Assembly: GCF_900089495.1 (NCBI RefSeq)
Contig: NZ_LT605203.1
Span: forward strand, 1,180,058 to 1,244,057
DNA length: 64,000 nucleotides
DNA from: Thiomonas sp. X19
GTDB lineage: Bacteria > Pseudomonadota > Gammaproteobacteria > Burkholderiales > Burkholderiaceae_C
Direction of reading: 5' to 3'
The translations under genes were made by a program, and so were the position numbers. Positions 53,412 to 63,779 of this stretch are shown in pieces (within the stretch, counting starts at the first letter, position 1; every line of letters starts with the position of its first letter). The notes below the pieces were generated by a model, which searched no databases, was not told the origin of the DNA, and was given only the letters and a program-made list of their open reading frames with translations.

Positions 53412-54406
53412 TCACCACAGACCCGCCTGGACCCAGCAGGCGGCAATGATGGACGGACGTCGCTGAGCGCTCTTGAGCTTGGCACGGGCGGTCGTGTTGA
53501 GTTCGTTGAGGTTGGCCGGACAGAAGTTGGCCAGCGCGTGGCGCTTGAGCCAGGCCCACAGGTACTCGACCGGGTTCAGGTCCGGCGAGTACGGCGGCAG
53601 GAACGCCATCTGCATGGCGCCGTCGGTGGAGTCCAGGTACTCGCGCACAAGCTTGCTGCGGTGCGCCTTCAACCCGTCCCAGATGATCAGCAACGGCCGT
53701 TTCAAGTGCGCCCGCAGCGCCTTGAGGAATTCGACGTGCTGCTCCTTCTTGATACTGCCCTCGTGCAGCCGGAACATGCAATTCGTGGATGTCAGGCCGG
53801 CGATCACGGAGATGTGGGTCCAGTTGAAGTGGAACTGGATGATCGGCGTCTGGCCCTTGGGTGCCCAGGTACGCACTCGCGTGGGTCGCTCGCTCAGGCC
53901 CGACTCGTCGATGAAGACGATCAGTCGCCCTTGGCGCTTGGCTTTTTTTTGAGCGCAGGCCAGGTCTTGCGCTTCCAGGCCTGCACGGCGTCCTCGTCGC
54001 GCTCGATGGCGCGGCGATCGGGCTTTTGGACCGAGAACCCCAATCCGCCCAGGATGCGCCAGATCTGGGTCTGGCTGAACTTGACGCCGTGCTGGCGCTC
54101 GATGAGCGCGCCCACGCGCTTGAGCGTCCACAACTCGGTGCCGAAGCCGTGCTCGGTTGGGCTTTGCAGCAGCATTCGCCCCAGTGCCTGCAACTGCTCA
54201 TCATCCAGACGCGCCGGCCGGCCTCGCCCGGGCATCGCTCGCAACGCCTCGATGCCCCCCTCATCGAGCAACGCCTTCCATGTGTACACCGTCTGGCGCG
54301 CCACACCCACCGCGTGTGCAGCCTGCGCGGGCGTCTTGCCCGCCAACAACATGCGAGCGGCTCGCAAGCGCCGCCGCACAGATTCGTCCAATCGTTTCGT
54401 CACCAT
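53412..54406 (-). CDS. IS630 transposase, full length by -1 frameshift
   Basis: A DDE transposase of about 331 residues made when ribosomes slip one base back on CTC-AAA-AAA-AAG (A run at 53943-53950). The part after the slip has the catalytic acids: FIDESGLS (D), LIIWDGLKAHRS (D) and LPPYSPDLNPVEYLWAWLK (E). The RTWAPKGQTP loop is typical for the family. The N-terminal half, in the other frame, has the helix-turn-helix. Confidence 0.85.
53921..54406 (-). CDS. IS630 OrfA (DNA-binding part)
   Basis: Unshifted product of 161 residues. HTH segments are LLAGKTPAQAAHAVGVARQT, followed by VYTWKALLDEGG, and a second winged region ILGGLGFSVQKPDRRAI. It ends shortly after the A8 slip site (LKKKPSAKGD). 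The start MVTKRLDE is chosen because it matches IS630 N-termini; the frame could start 51 bases earlier. Confidence 0.85.
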   Translation of the reverse strand: MVTKRLDESVRRRLRAARMLLAGKTPAQAAHAVGVARQTVYTWKALLDEGGIEALRAMPGRGRPARLDDEQLQALGRMLLQSPTEHGFGTELWTLKRVGALIERQHGVKFSQTQIWRILGGLGFSVQKPDRRAIERDEDAVQAWKRKTWPALKKKPSAKGD

Positions 54407-54563
54407 GTCTCGCGTCCCCGACTTCCCAAATATCGGTACAACGCATGACCAGCTCAACGGTTGTCATGATTTACGGAAAGATCAATAGTTGCGGTTCATC
54501 ATGGGGTCAAGGCAGGGACAAGCCTCGTCACACCTGAAACGCTTTGCCGCGCAGTCACCCGCC

Positions 54564-55502
54564 TCAGCCCGCATGGATTGCGCCATAACCCAGGCGCAGG
54601 CGTTCGAGCGCCGCGTCACGCGGAATGGTGTAGTTCTGCGGCCCGGCGCAGGCAATCTTGCTCGCCCCCATCACATTGCCCAGCTTGCAGGCGTCGGCCA
54701 GGCTCCAGCCCTGCTCCAGCGCCCACAGCAGCCCGCTGCGAAAGGCGTCGCCGCAGCCGGTGGGGTCGACCACGGCGCTGGCCTCCAGGCCCGGGACATG
54801 CACGCAGGCGCCGTCCTCGAACACCTCGCAGCCTTCGGCGCCCTTGGTGACCACCAGGCCGCGCACGCGGCTGGCCATGTCGCGCAGGCTCAAGCCCGTG
54901 CGCTCGACCAGCATGGCGGCTTCGTAGTCGTTCACCGCCACCCAGGCGGCCTGGGCGATGAAGGCGCGCAGCTCGGCGCCGTCGAACATGGGCAGGCCCT
55001 GGCCGGGGTCGAAGACGAAGGGCAGGCCGGCGGCGGCCATTTGCGCGGCGTGGTCGAGCATGGCCTGGCGGCCATCGGGAGCGATGATGCCCAGGCGCAG
55101 GCTGGCGTCGGCAGGGACCGTCTGTTCATGCGCCTGGCTCATCGCGCCGGGGTGGAAGGCGGTGATCTGGTTGTTGTCGCGGTCGGTGATGATGTGGGCC
55201 TGCGCCGTGTGGCTGCCGGCCACCACGCGCACATGCCCGCGCGAGATGCCCAGGCGGTCGAGCCGCACCTCGTAGTCCACCCCGTCTTCGCCCAAAGCGG
55301 CCAGGATGACGGGCTCGCCGCCCAGCTGCTTCATGCCGTAGGCGATGTTGCCGGCGCAGCCGCCGAACTCGCGCCGCAAGGTTGGCACGAGGAACGCGAC
55401 GTTGAGCATATGCACCTTGTCGGGCAGGATGTGCTCGGCAAAGCGGCCGGGAAAATCCGTGATGGTGTCGAAGGCGAGCGAACCGCAGATGAGGCTGGAC
55501 AT
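54564..55502 (-). CDS. PfkB family carbohydrate/adenosine kinase
   Basis: A 312-residue ribokinase-type kinase. N-terminal [20 protein letters not shown] and [16 protein letters not shown] form the substrate site. The ATP/anion hole is [16 protein letters not shown], where Cys replaces the more usual Ala of GAGD; the catalytic Asp is kept. It resembles the adenosine-kinase-like PfkB subgroup found in Burkholderiales. The actual sugar or nucleoside is not known. It is divergent from glpK across about 190 bases. Confidence 0.87.
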   Translation of the reverse strand: MSSLICGSLAFDTITDFPGRFAEHILPDKVHMLNVAFLVPTLRREFGGCAGNIAYGMKQLGGEPVILAALGEDGVDYEVRLDRLGISRGHVRVVAGSHTAQAHIITDRDNNQITAFHPGAMSQAHEQTVPADASLRLGIIAPDGRQAMLDHAAQMAAAGLPFVFDPGQGLPMFDGAELRAFIAQAAWVAVNDYEAAMLVERTGLSLRDMASRVRGLVVTKGAEGCEVFEDGACVHVPGLEASAVVDPTGCGDAFRSGLLWALEQGWSLADACKLGNVMGASKIACAGPQNYTIPRDAALERLRLGYGAIHAG

Positions 55503-55696
55503 GGCGAGAAGCGGGTTGGGTGAGCTGGAAAGCCAGCACTTTAGCTGCAGTGCCGCGGTGCACGCTCACGCGTGCCCGTGGCCTGGTTCTCGCCTGCTCC
55601 TGGCACTCGCCCGCTCCTGGTTTGCCCGGCTGCGGCGTCACTGGGTATGCTGAATCCTCCATCGTGCTCCCCGACCTGCTTGCTGCCAGCCCCGCC

Positions 55697-57226
55697 ATGA
55701 CCACCGCCCCGTCCTCCGCCATCCTCGCCCTCGACCAAGGCACCTCCAGCATCCGCGCCATCGTCTTCGACCGCACCGGGGGTGTCGCCGCCATGGCGCA
55801 GCGCGAGTTGCCGCAAAGCTATCCGCAACCCGGCTGGGTGGAGCATGACGCGCGCCGCATCTGGGCCGACCAGCTCGCCACCGCGCGCGAGGCGCTGGCC
55901 GCGGCGGGCGCTGGCCGCGTGGCCGCCCTGGGCATCACCAACCAGCGCGAAACCACGGTGCTGTGGGACCGCGCCAGCGGCGAGCCGCTGCACCCGGCCA
56001 TCGTCTGGCAAGACTGTCGCACCGCCGAGACCTGCGCCGCGCTGCGTGCCCAGGGGCTGGAGGCCGAGGTGCGGGCGCGCACCGGCCTGCTGCTCAATCC
56101 CTACTTCTCCGGCACCAAGCTCAAATGGCTGCTCGACCGCATCCCCGGCGCAAGAGCGCGGGCGCAGCGCGGCGAGCTGGCATTCGGCACCATCGACAGC
56201 TGGCTGCTGTGGATGCTCTCCGGCGGCGCTGCGGCCTCCACCCGCGCCCAGGCCGTGCATGCCACCGATGTCAGCAACGCCAGCCGCACCCTGCTGTGGA
56301 ATATCCACACCCAGCAATGGGACGACACCTTGCTGCGTGCGCTCGACATTCCGCGCGAGCTGCTGCCGCAGGTGCTGCCCTCCAGCCACGTCTACGGCCA
56401 TACGGCTCCGGGCCTGCTGCCGGTGGTGTTGCCCATCGGCGCGCTGGCCGGCGACCAGCAGGCGGCGCTGTTCGGCCAGGGCTGCGTGCGCCCCGGGCTG
56501 GCGAAGAACACCTATGGCACCGGCTGCTTCCTGCTGCTGCACACGGGCGGTGTGGCCCAGGCCAGCCACAGCGGGCTGCTCACCACGGCGGCGGCACGGC
56601 TCGACGGCCAGGCGCCGCAATACGCGCTGGAGGGCAGCGTGTTCGTCGGTGGCGCGGTGGTGCAGTGGCTGCGCGACGGCCTGCACGCCATCGCCGCCAG
56701 CGGCGAGGTCGAGGCGCTGGCGCAGTCGGTGCCCGACGCCGGCGGGGTGGTGTTCGTGCCGGCCTTCACCGGCCTGGGTGCGCCCTACTGGCGGGCCGAC
56801 GCCACCGGCACCATCACCGGCTTGACGCGGGGCAGCACCATGGCGCATGTGGCGCGCGCCGCGCTGGAGAGCATCGCCTTCCAGAGCGCCGCCCTGTTGC
56901 AGGCCATGAACCGCGACGTGCAGGCGGCCGGGGGGCCGCCGGTGGCCGAGCTGCGGGTGGACGGCGGCGCCAGCGCCAACGACCTGCTGATGCAGTTCCA
57001 GGCCGACCTGCTCGGCATTCCCGTGGTGCGTCCGCAGGTGCTCGAAACCACCGCGCTCGGCGCCGCGTATCTGGCCGGGCTGAGTTGCGGCGTCTATGCC
57101 GGGCTGGCCACCATCGAGTCTCTCTGGGCCGCGCAGCGCCGCTTCGAGCCTGAACTCGCGCCGGCGCAGGCGCAGGCCCGCATGCAGGAATGGGAGCGCG
57201 CGGTGCGCAAGGCGCTGGCGGCGTGA
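55697..57226 (+). CDS. glpK: glycerol kinase
   Basis: A 509-residue FGGY kinase that makes sn-glycerol 3-phosphate. Family motifs: [100 protein letters not shown] and the ATP-site [20 protein letters not shown]. Length is normal. No glpF or glpD is adjacent. It is convergent, with three bases between stops, to a leftward operon encoding a GpdQ/CpdA-like phosphodiesterase, which could release glycerol or glycerol phosphate. Confidence 0.95.
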   Translation: MTTAPSSAILALDQGTSSIRAIVFDRTGGVAAMAQRELPQSYPQPGWVEHDARRIWADQLATAREALAAAGAGRVAALGITNQRETTVLWDRASGEPLHPAIVWQDCRTAETCAALRAQGLEAEVRARTGLLLNPYFSGTKLKWLLDRIPGARARAQRGELAFGTIDSWLLWMLSGGAAASTRAQAVHATDVSNASRTLLWNIHTQQWDDTLLRALDIPRELLPQVLPSSHVYGHTAPGLLPVVLPIGALAGDQQAALFGQGCVRPGLAKNTYGTGCFLLLHTGGVAQASHSGLLTTAAARLDGQAPQYALEGSVFVGGAVVQWLRDGLHAIAASGEVEALAQSVPDAGGVVFVPAFTGLGAPYWRADATGTITGLTRGSTMAHVARAALESIAFQSAALLQAMNRDVQAAGGPPVAELRVDGGASANDLLMQFQADLLGIPVVRPQVLETTALGAAYLAGLSCGVYAGLATIESLWAAQRRFEPELAPAQAQARMQEWERAVRKALAA

Positions 57227-57229
57227 AAC

Positions 57230-58053
57230 TCAGTCGATGAGCTGGCCGTCCTGGTGGAAGAAGGGGTAGGGGCCGGGCGATTCGTCCACCGCCACGAGGT
57301 GGGACACCAGGCCCGCGCCGGGCAGCCAGGCGTGAATCTCGAACGCCGGCGGCTCCATGCGGTAGGCGGACGGCGCATCCGGCCGGATGTCGAACGCGAC
57401 CTGATGCGCGGGACTGGGGCAGGTGGAGGCCAGGGTGCCGGCGAAGCGGTGCTGGATGGGCCTGTGCAGGTGGCCGCAGAGGATGCGCTCGATGTTCGGA
57501 TGCCGCGCGACGACCGCGCCCAGGCGCGCGCAGTCGGCGGCGGGTAGGCCGATGGCGTCCATATGGCCGATGCCGGTGACGAAGGGCGGGTGGTGCATGG
57601 CCAGGATGACCGGCTGCCCGTCCGCGTGCTCCAGCTCCTGCCCCAGCCAGCGCAGGCGCGCCTCGCACAAGCGCCCACCGCTGTGCGGCGGGTCCTGGGT
57701 GTCGAGCGCGATCAGGCGGCAGGGGCCGAGATCGGCGGTGTAGTGCACGAAGCCGTCTCCACTGTCGAGGTAGGTATGGTCGGGGAAGGCCGCGCGCAGC
57801 GCCTGCCTGCCGTCGTGATTGCCCACCAGCAGGTAGTGGGGCATGGGCAGCGCGGCGAGCAGCTCGCGCAGATGCGCGTATTCCTCGGCGTCGCCCCGGT
57901 CGACCAGATCGCCGGTGATGACCACGGCGTCGGGCAGGGGGCGCAGGGCGCGGATGCGGTCGAGGCAGCGCGCGAGGAAGCCCGCGGTGTCCACGCGGCC
58001 ATAGGCCAGCGCGCCCTTGCGCTTGATGTGCAGGTCGGAAATCTGGCAAAGAA

Positions 58054-58057
<4 letters not shown>
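57230..58057 (-). CDS. class III cyclic nucleotide/glycerophosphodiester phosphodiesterase
   Basis: A 275-residue metallophosphoesterase of the CpdA/GpdQ/Rv0805 type. Metal ligands: ISDLHI (D, H), VVITGDLVDRGD, VGNHD, MHHPPF and CGHLHRPI. It has the size and order of the glycerophosphodiesterase GpdQ and of cAMP phosphodiesterases; which activity prevails cannot be read from sequence. It is the last gene of a seven-gene leftward operon, and its ATG overlaps the ATPase stop by four bases. That, and glpK next door, favour breakdown of an imported phosphodiester over cAMP turnover. Confidence 0.87.
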
Positions 58058-59108
<1,051 letters not shown>

Positions 59109-59112
<4 letters not shown>

Positions 59113-59930
59113 CGGGAGACTCGCTTGTCGGGGTCGTTCACGCCGAGGCGCTGCATGAGCACGAGCAGGGGGATGATCATGAGGAAAAAGATCAGGGTGT
59201 AGGCGCTGCCCACTTCCAGGCGCAGCGAGGCGTAGGCGTCGGCGAGGCCCACGGGCAGGGTCTTGGTCATCGGCGTGCTGAGCATCCAGGTCAGGTTGAA
59301 CTCGCCGATCGACAGCGTGACGACGGTGAGCGCGCCGGCCAGGATGCCGGGCCGGATATTGGGCAGCACCACGGTACGAAAGCGCTCGACGAACCCCGCG
59401 CCGAGACTGGCGGCGCCTTCCTCCAGGGTGCGCAGATCGATGCTCGAACACACCGCGGAGACCGAACGCACCATGAACGGCAGGGTGAAAATCACATGGC
59501 CGACGACGATGAACCAGGCGCTGACGCGAAAGGCGTGCAGGCTGCCGTACACCACCAGCAGGCCGAGCGCGCTGGCCAGACCTGGCATGGCCACCGGCAG
59601 CATCAGCATGCTTTCCAGCGTGCGCAACAGCCTGCCGCGGCTGCGCGACAGGGCGTAGCCGCAGGGCACCCCGGCCAGCAGCGTGATGAGCAGCGTGGCC
59701 AGGGCGATTTCCAGCGACAGCCAGATGGCGTCCTGGTAAAGCGCCCAGACCTGCGCCACCCAGCGCAGGGTCAGACCGCTGCGCAGGCCGACGAAATCGT
59801 TGCGCGTGAGCCCGGCCAGGATGGACATGCCCACCGGGACGATGAGGAACAGGCTCAGCAGCAGGGTGGTGGTGGCCTGCAGCGCGACGGGCAGGCGTTG
59901 CAGCGCGGTCTTCATGGCGAGCCCACTCAT
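59109..59930 (-). CDS. ABC importer permease 2
   Basis: A 273-residue inner-membrane permease (PotC/CysW-like) with six helices. The first is TTLLLSLFLIVPVGMSILAG. The EAA loop that contacts the ATPase is EEGAASLGAGFVERFRTVVL. It overlaps its neighbours by four bases on both sides. An ATG 15 bases further in is also possible. Confidence 0.9.
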
Positions 59931-60748
59931 GCGCCGGTGGCGACCGTCTGGCCGTCGAGTCCGTCGGCCCATGCCAGCACCAGCCAGGTCACCGCGCCCA
60001 GCACCAGGCTGAGCGTGGCGGCGGTGAGCAGGTCGGCGTTGAGGGTGAAGGCGGTGTAGATCACCATGGGCAGGACGTTGATGTCGGTGGCCAGGGTGAA
60101 CGCGGTGCCGAAGGCGCCCACCGCCGTGGCGAAGCACAGCGCGCTGGCGGCCGCCAGCGCCGGCGCCAGAGCCGGCAGGACGACGTCGCGCAGCACCTGC
60201 CAGGACGAAGCGCCCAGGCTGCGCGCGGCCTCTTCCAGCGCCGGGTCGAGTTTTTCGGCGGCGGCCATCAGGGTCAGGATCACGCGCGGTATGGAGAAGT
60301 AGAGATAGCCGAGGAACAGTCCGCCCAGCGAATAGGCGAACACCACGCGGTGGCCGAACAGGGTATTGGTCGCGTCGGCCACCAGGCCCTGCCGCCCGGC
60401 CAGCATGATCACCATGAAGCCGACCACCACGCCCGGAAAGGCCAGCGGCAGCGTGAGCATGGCGATGAGCGCGTGGCGCCCGGGGAAGCGGCGGCGGGCG
60501 AGGAAAAGCCCGGCGGCGAGCGACAGCGCGAGCGCCGCCACCGTCACACCGCCGGCCAGCGCCAGCGTGGTCGCCAGGCTGCGCAGATAGCGCGCGTTGG
60601 TGAGGATGGCGAGATAGCCAGCCAACCCCTCGCCGGCGCTGATGCGCGCCAGCGCCGCCATCGGCAGCAGCCAGAACGCGGCGAAGATGGCCACGGCGGG
60701 CGCCAGCATCATGCCGCGCAAGGGCCGGGAGAACGTGATGTCTTGCAT
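59927..60748 (-). CDS. ABC importer permease 1
   Basis: A 273-residue inner-membrane permease (PotB/CysU-like) with six helices. First helix MLAPAVAIFAAFWLLPMAAL; EAA loop LEEAARSLGASSWQVLRDVV followed by LPALAPAL. It begins 33 bases after the binding-protein gene, the only sizeable gap in the operon, and overlaps permease 2 by four bases. Confidence 0.9.
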   Translation of the reverse strand: MQDITFSRPLRGMMLAPAVAIFAAFWLLPMAALARISAGEGLAGYLAILTNARYLRSLATTLALAGGVTVAALALSLAAGLFLARRRFPGRHALIAMLTLPLAFPGVVVGFMVIMLAGRQGLVADATNTLFGHRVVFAYSLGGLFLGYLYFSIPRVILTLMAAAEKLDPALEEAARSLGASSWQVLRDVVLPALAPALAAASALCFATAVGAFGTAFTLATDINVLPMVIYTAFTLNADLLTAATLSLVLGAVTWLVLAWADGLDGQTVATGA

Positions 60749-60781
60749 GGACTGGACCTTGCTCTGCGACGAGCGCCGGGT

Positions 60782-61798
60782 TCAGCGCACGTCGGCGAGG
60801 TAGAGCTTGACGAAGCCTTGTTGCACCTTGCCCATCTGCTCGTAGTTCACCGGCTTGACTCGGGCATAGTCGGTCGCGGGCAGGAACTTGGCAGCGGTCT
60901 GCGGGCTCATGGCGCTCGGGATGACGGGGCGCAGGAAAGCGTTGGCCCACAGCGCCTGCCCTTGCTTGGACAGCACGAAGTCGAGCACCTTCTTGCCGTT
61001 CGCCGGGTGCGGACCGTTTTTCACCAGCGCCATCACGTAGGGCATGGCGATCGTGCCTTCGGCGGGGATGACGAAGGCCACGTCGGCGTGGTCCTTGTAT
61101 TCGGCGCGGTAGGCGTTGAAGTCGTAGTCGATCAGGATGGGGATCTCGCCCGACAGCACGCGCGCATAGGCGGTCTGCTTGGGCACGATGGGATCGTTCT
61201 TCTGCAGGCGCTGGAAGTACTGGATGGCCGGTTTGAAATCATCCAGGGTGCCGCCCATGGCCAGGTTCACCGCCACCGCGCCGGCATAGCCGACGAAGGC
61301 GCTGCTGGGGTCGAGATAGCCCACCATGCCCTTGTATTCGGGCTTGAGCAGGTCGGCCCAGGAACGCGGGACCGGCCTGCCGCCGAGCGCGGCCTTGTTG
61401 ACGAAAAAGCCCAGGGTGCCGGAGTGGATGGCGAACCAGTTGCCTTGCGGGTCCTTCAGGTCGGCCGGAATCGCGTTCCAGTCCTTCGGCTTGTAGGGGG
61501 TGATCACGCCGGCGGCCTGGGCCTGGAAGGCCGAGCCGATGCCGAGGTAGACCACGTCGGCCACCGGGCTCTGGCGTTCGGCGATGAGCTGGGCGATGGC
61601 CTGGCCCGAGTTCTTGTTGTCGAACGGCACGGTGATGCCGGTGGCGGACTTGATGGCCTGGATCTGGCTGGCCCAGTCGGCCCATTCGGGCGGGCAGTTG
61701 TAGCAAATCGCCGTTTCCGCGGCATGCGCCGAACCTTGCATGGAAAAGACGTTGAGGGCGGTGAGCACCGCGAACAGCCAATGGCGCAAACGTTTCAT
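60782..61798 (-). CDS. ABC importer periplasmic binding protein (type II)
   Basis: A 338-residue extracellular binding protein. The signal peptide is residues 1-28 (HWLFAVLTALNVFSMQGS, cleavage after AHA). The mature protein starts AETAICYNCPPEWADWASQI, with an unusual CxxC near the N-terminus. Later features are LGIGSAFQAQAAGVITPYKP, the hinge GTLGFFVNKAAL, and VIPAEGTIAMPYVMALVKNG with ANGKKVLDFVLSKQGQALWA. It is like the Fe(III)/phosphonate/polyamine binding proteins, so the ligand class is anionic or amine-containing; it is not fixed. The start overlaps the LacI-regulator stop by four bases. Confidence 0.88.
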   Translation of the reverse strand: MKRLRHWLFAVLTALNVFSMQGSAHAAETAICYNCPPEWADWASQIQAIKSATGITVPFDNKNSGQAIAQLIAERQSPVADVVYLGIGSAFQAQAAGVITPYKPKDWNAIPADLKDPQGNWFAIHSGTLGFFVNKAALGGRPVPRSWADLLKPEYKGMVGYLDPSSAFVGYAGAVAVNLAMGGTLDDFKPAIQYFQRLQKNDPIVPKQTAYARVLSGEIPILIDYDFNAYRAEYKDHADVAFVIPAEGTIAMPYVMALVKNGPHPANGKKVLDFVLSKQGQALWANAFLRPVIPSAMSPQTAAKFLPATDYARVKPVNYEQMGKVQQGFVKLYLADVR

Positions 61799-62817
61799 GG
61801 CAGACACTCCGAGGGTGGGTGGGGGAGAAGGGACGCGACCGTGCCGTCGGCGCGGATGCGGTGGGGCAGGATGCTGGAGGACGTCGGCCCGCCTTCGAGC
61901 GCGCCGAGCAGGTGGCGCCAGGCGGCGGCGCCGATGTCGCGGTTGGGCTGGCACACGGTGGCCAGCGGCGGCGTCAGCAGTTCGCCGATGGCCAGGCCGT
62001 CGAAGCCGACGATGGAGATGTCGTCCGGCACACGCACGCCGGCCTCGCGCAGCGCGCGCATGACGACCAGCGCGAGCAGGTCGTTGCCGCAGAACAGGGC
62101 GGTGGGGCGATTGCGCGGATCGGTCAGGCGCTGCAGCACGGGCGGCGGCAGGGTGTGTTCGTTGAAATCGACTTCCAGCGGGGCGTTCGGTGTCAGCCCG
62201 GCCTCCTCCAGCGCGTCGCAATAGCCCAGGTAGCGCTGCGCGGCGCGGTCGGACGCGGCCCGGTTGCCGGTGAGCATCAGCACGCGGCGATGACCTTGCG
62301 CCACCAGCAGTCGCACGCCGTCGCGCGCGGCGCGGTGGTTGTCCACCGACACGCAAGGGTGGGTGGCGCTGTGGTTGTAGACCAGCTGGTAGGGCACGCC
62401 CGAGCACGCCAGGGCGTCGAGCAGGGGATGGCCGGCGGCTTCGGCCACGGTGAGGATCAGCCCATCCACCCGCTGCGACAGCAGGGTGTCGATGGCATGG
62501 GCCTCGCGGCTGGCGTCGTAGCGGGTGGTCATCAGTAGCACGCGGTAGCCGCTGGCCGCGGCCGATTCCTCGATGCCCTGCATGCATTCGCCGAACACGG
62601 GGTTGAACACGTCGGGCAGGATCACGCCGATGAGTCGCGTGCGCACGCTGCGCAACTGGCGGCCCAGCAGATTGGGCCGGAAGCTCAGAGTCTGTACGGC
62701 GGCAAGCACGCGGTCGCGCGTGGATGGCCGCACCTTGGCGGGTTCGTTCAGGGCGCGCGACACGGTGGCGATGGAGGTGCCGGCCAGTTCGGCGACGTCG
62801 TGGATGGTGCTGGCCAT
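61795..62817 (-). CDS. LacI family transcriptional regulator
   Basis: A 340-residue repressor-type regulator. HTH STIHDVAELAGTSIATVSRA, then LNEPAKVRPSTRDRVLAAVQ and the hinge helix PNLLGRQLRS. The ligand domain starts TRLIGVILPDVFNPVFGECM and ends in a region with ISIVGFDGLAIGELLTPPLA. It lies second in the operon it probably controls. Its ATG overlaps the stop of the HAD phosphatase gene (TGATG) and its stop overlaps the binding-protein start. A dyad like a LacI-type site lies just upstream of the operon. Confidence 0.93.
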   Translation of the reverse strand: MASTIHDVAELAGTSIATVSRALNEPAKVRPSTRDRVLAAVQTLSFRPNLLGRQLRSVRTRLIGVILPDVFNPVFGECMQGIEESAAASGYRVLLMTTRYDASREAHAIDTLLSQRVDGLILTVAEAAGHPLLDALACSGVPYQLVYNHSATHPCVSVDNHRAARDGVRLLVAQGHRRVLMLTGNRAASDRAAQRYLGYCDALEEAGLTPNAPLEVDFNEHTLPPPVLQRLTDPRNRPTALFCGNDLLALVVMRALREAGVRVPDDISIVGFDGLAIGELLTPPLATVCQPNRDIGAAAWRHLLGALEGGPTSSSILPHRIRADGTVASLLPHPPSECLP

Positions 62818-63467
62818 CACGCCGCTTCGCGCAGCGATATGACCGGCCACGCGCGCTGGCGCGCCACCTGCGCCAGCACCGGATCCGGATCGACCGTGAC
62901 CGGGTGGCGCACCGCTTCCAGCAGCGGCAGGTCATTGTGCGAATCGCTGTAGAACCAGCTCTGCTCCAGTCCGGCCAGCGAGGTGCCGAGCGCGGCCAGC
63001 GCGGCCTCGGCGTGCAGCACCTTGCCCGGTCCGAAGCACGGTGCGGGAAGGTGCCGGCCCGCGGCCGAGTCGGCGGCCAGCACGTGTTCGAAGCCGAGAT
63101 GGCGCGCCACCGGCAGCACCAGGGCCTCGGGGCTGGCGCTGATCACCATGGTCAGCATGCCGTCGCGGCGCAGCGTGTCCAGCAACGCAGGTGCGCGCGG
63201 CGCCACGGCGGGGAGCAGGCGTTCACGGTTGAATGCCTCGCGGCAAGAGCGCAGGCGTTGCGGCTCGATGGATGCGTCCACGGCCTGGCGGAACGCATGC
63301 AGGCCGTGGAAATCGAGCCGGCCGGCGTGATAGTCGTGGATGAACGCCGCATGGCGCGCGAGCACGTCCTCGTCCAGCAGCCCATGCGCGTGCAGATAGT
63401 CGAACCAGAGCTGGTTGCTATCGGTGCATAGCAGGGTGTGATCCAGATCGAAAAAGGCGACGCGCAT
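62817..63467 (-). CDS. HAD-IB phosphatase (SerB/PgpC-like)
   Basis: A 216-residue haloacid dehalogenase phosphatase, subfamily IB. Motif I FFDLDHTLLCTD with both Asp, motif II MVISASPEA, Lys in GPGKVLHAEAAL, motif IV YSDSHNDLPLLEAV. The cap is the small helical type inserted after motif I (HAAFIHDYHAGRLDF). Members hydrolyse phosphomonoesters such as phosphoserine, phosphatidylglycerol phosphate or phosphocholine. As the first gene of the operon it may act on the product of the phosphodiesterase. A start 30 bases upstream is also in frame but would lie in the candidate operator. Confidence 0.85.
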   Translation of the reverse strand: MRVAFFDLDHTLLCTDSNQLWFDYLHAHGLLDEDVLARHAAFIHDYHAGRLDFHGLHAFRQAVDASIEPQRLRSCREAFNRERLLPAVAPRAPALLDTLRRDGMLTMVISASPEALVLPVARHLGFEHVLAADSAAGRHLPAPCFGPGKVLHAEAALAALGTSLAGLEQSWFYSDSHNDLPLLEAVRHPVTVDPDPVLAQVARQRAWPVISLREAA

Positions 63468-63480
63468 CGGTGATGCCCAG

Positions 63481-63498
63481 GATGTAAACCTTTTCATC
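63481..63498. promoter_or_regulatory. candidate LacI-type operator
   Basis: GATGTAAACCTTTTCATC is an imperfect palindrome (arms agree at seven of eight positions; centre CC). Its TGTAAAC..TTTTCA form is like sites of LacI/GalR proteins. It lies 14 bases before the HAD gene, the expected place for autorepression of the operon. Confidence 0.5.
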
Positions 63499-63681
63499 CT
63501 AGGCGGCCGATATGTCGGTTTGATGACGTTCTAGCGGACTTCTCAGCGGCGGAAATGTACAGTCCGGACCGATCTCCGGCGCACCCAGCGCATGCGTCGT
63601 GGCATGCCGGAGTCAGGCGGCTTCAGCCAGGGCGTCGGCGTCCTCCCACCACGCCCTGGCTGGAGGCTGCGCAGCAGGGTT

Positions 63682-63699
63682 GCCGGGCGCGCGCCCGGC
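63682..63699. other. perfect 18-bp GC palindrome
   Basis: GCCGGGCGCGCGCCCGGC lies in the gap between tpx and the HAD operon, which are both leftward. No T-run follows on the tpx (minus) strand. It may still act in tpx mRNA 3'-end formation. Nothing else is seen in this 300-base gap apart from the operator. Confidence 0.45.
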
Positions 63700-63779
63700 T
63701 TGCGGGCAGGAGAGGCAGGTGGTGCGGGGGTGCGCAAGGCCGGTGCGGCAAGCGCCCGGCCCTGCGGCTGGGGATGCGT

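Larger units (their letters stand above)
53388..54485 (-). mobile_element. IS630-family insertion sequence, complete
   Basis: A 1098-bp element. Left end TTGAGCTTTCCGTAAAT and right end ATTTACGGAAAGATCAA are inverted repeats with one mismatch. TA dinucleotides at 53386 and 54486 are the duplicated target, as always for IS630. It carries two overlapping frames joined by an A8 slip site. Both ends and reading frames are intact, so it may be active. Confidence 0.93.

Noticed and set aside
50591..53449. An about 950-residue open frame antisense to the FAD oxidoreductase and MFS genes
   Set aside because: It is the reverse-strand shadow of two clear genes and continues through a REP-like repeat. 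Composition is biased and no domain is visible.
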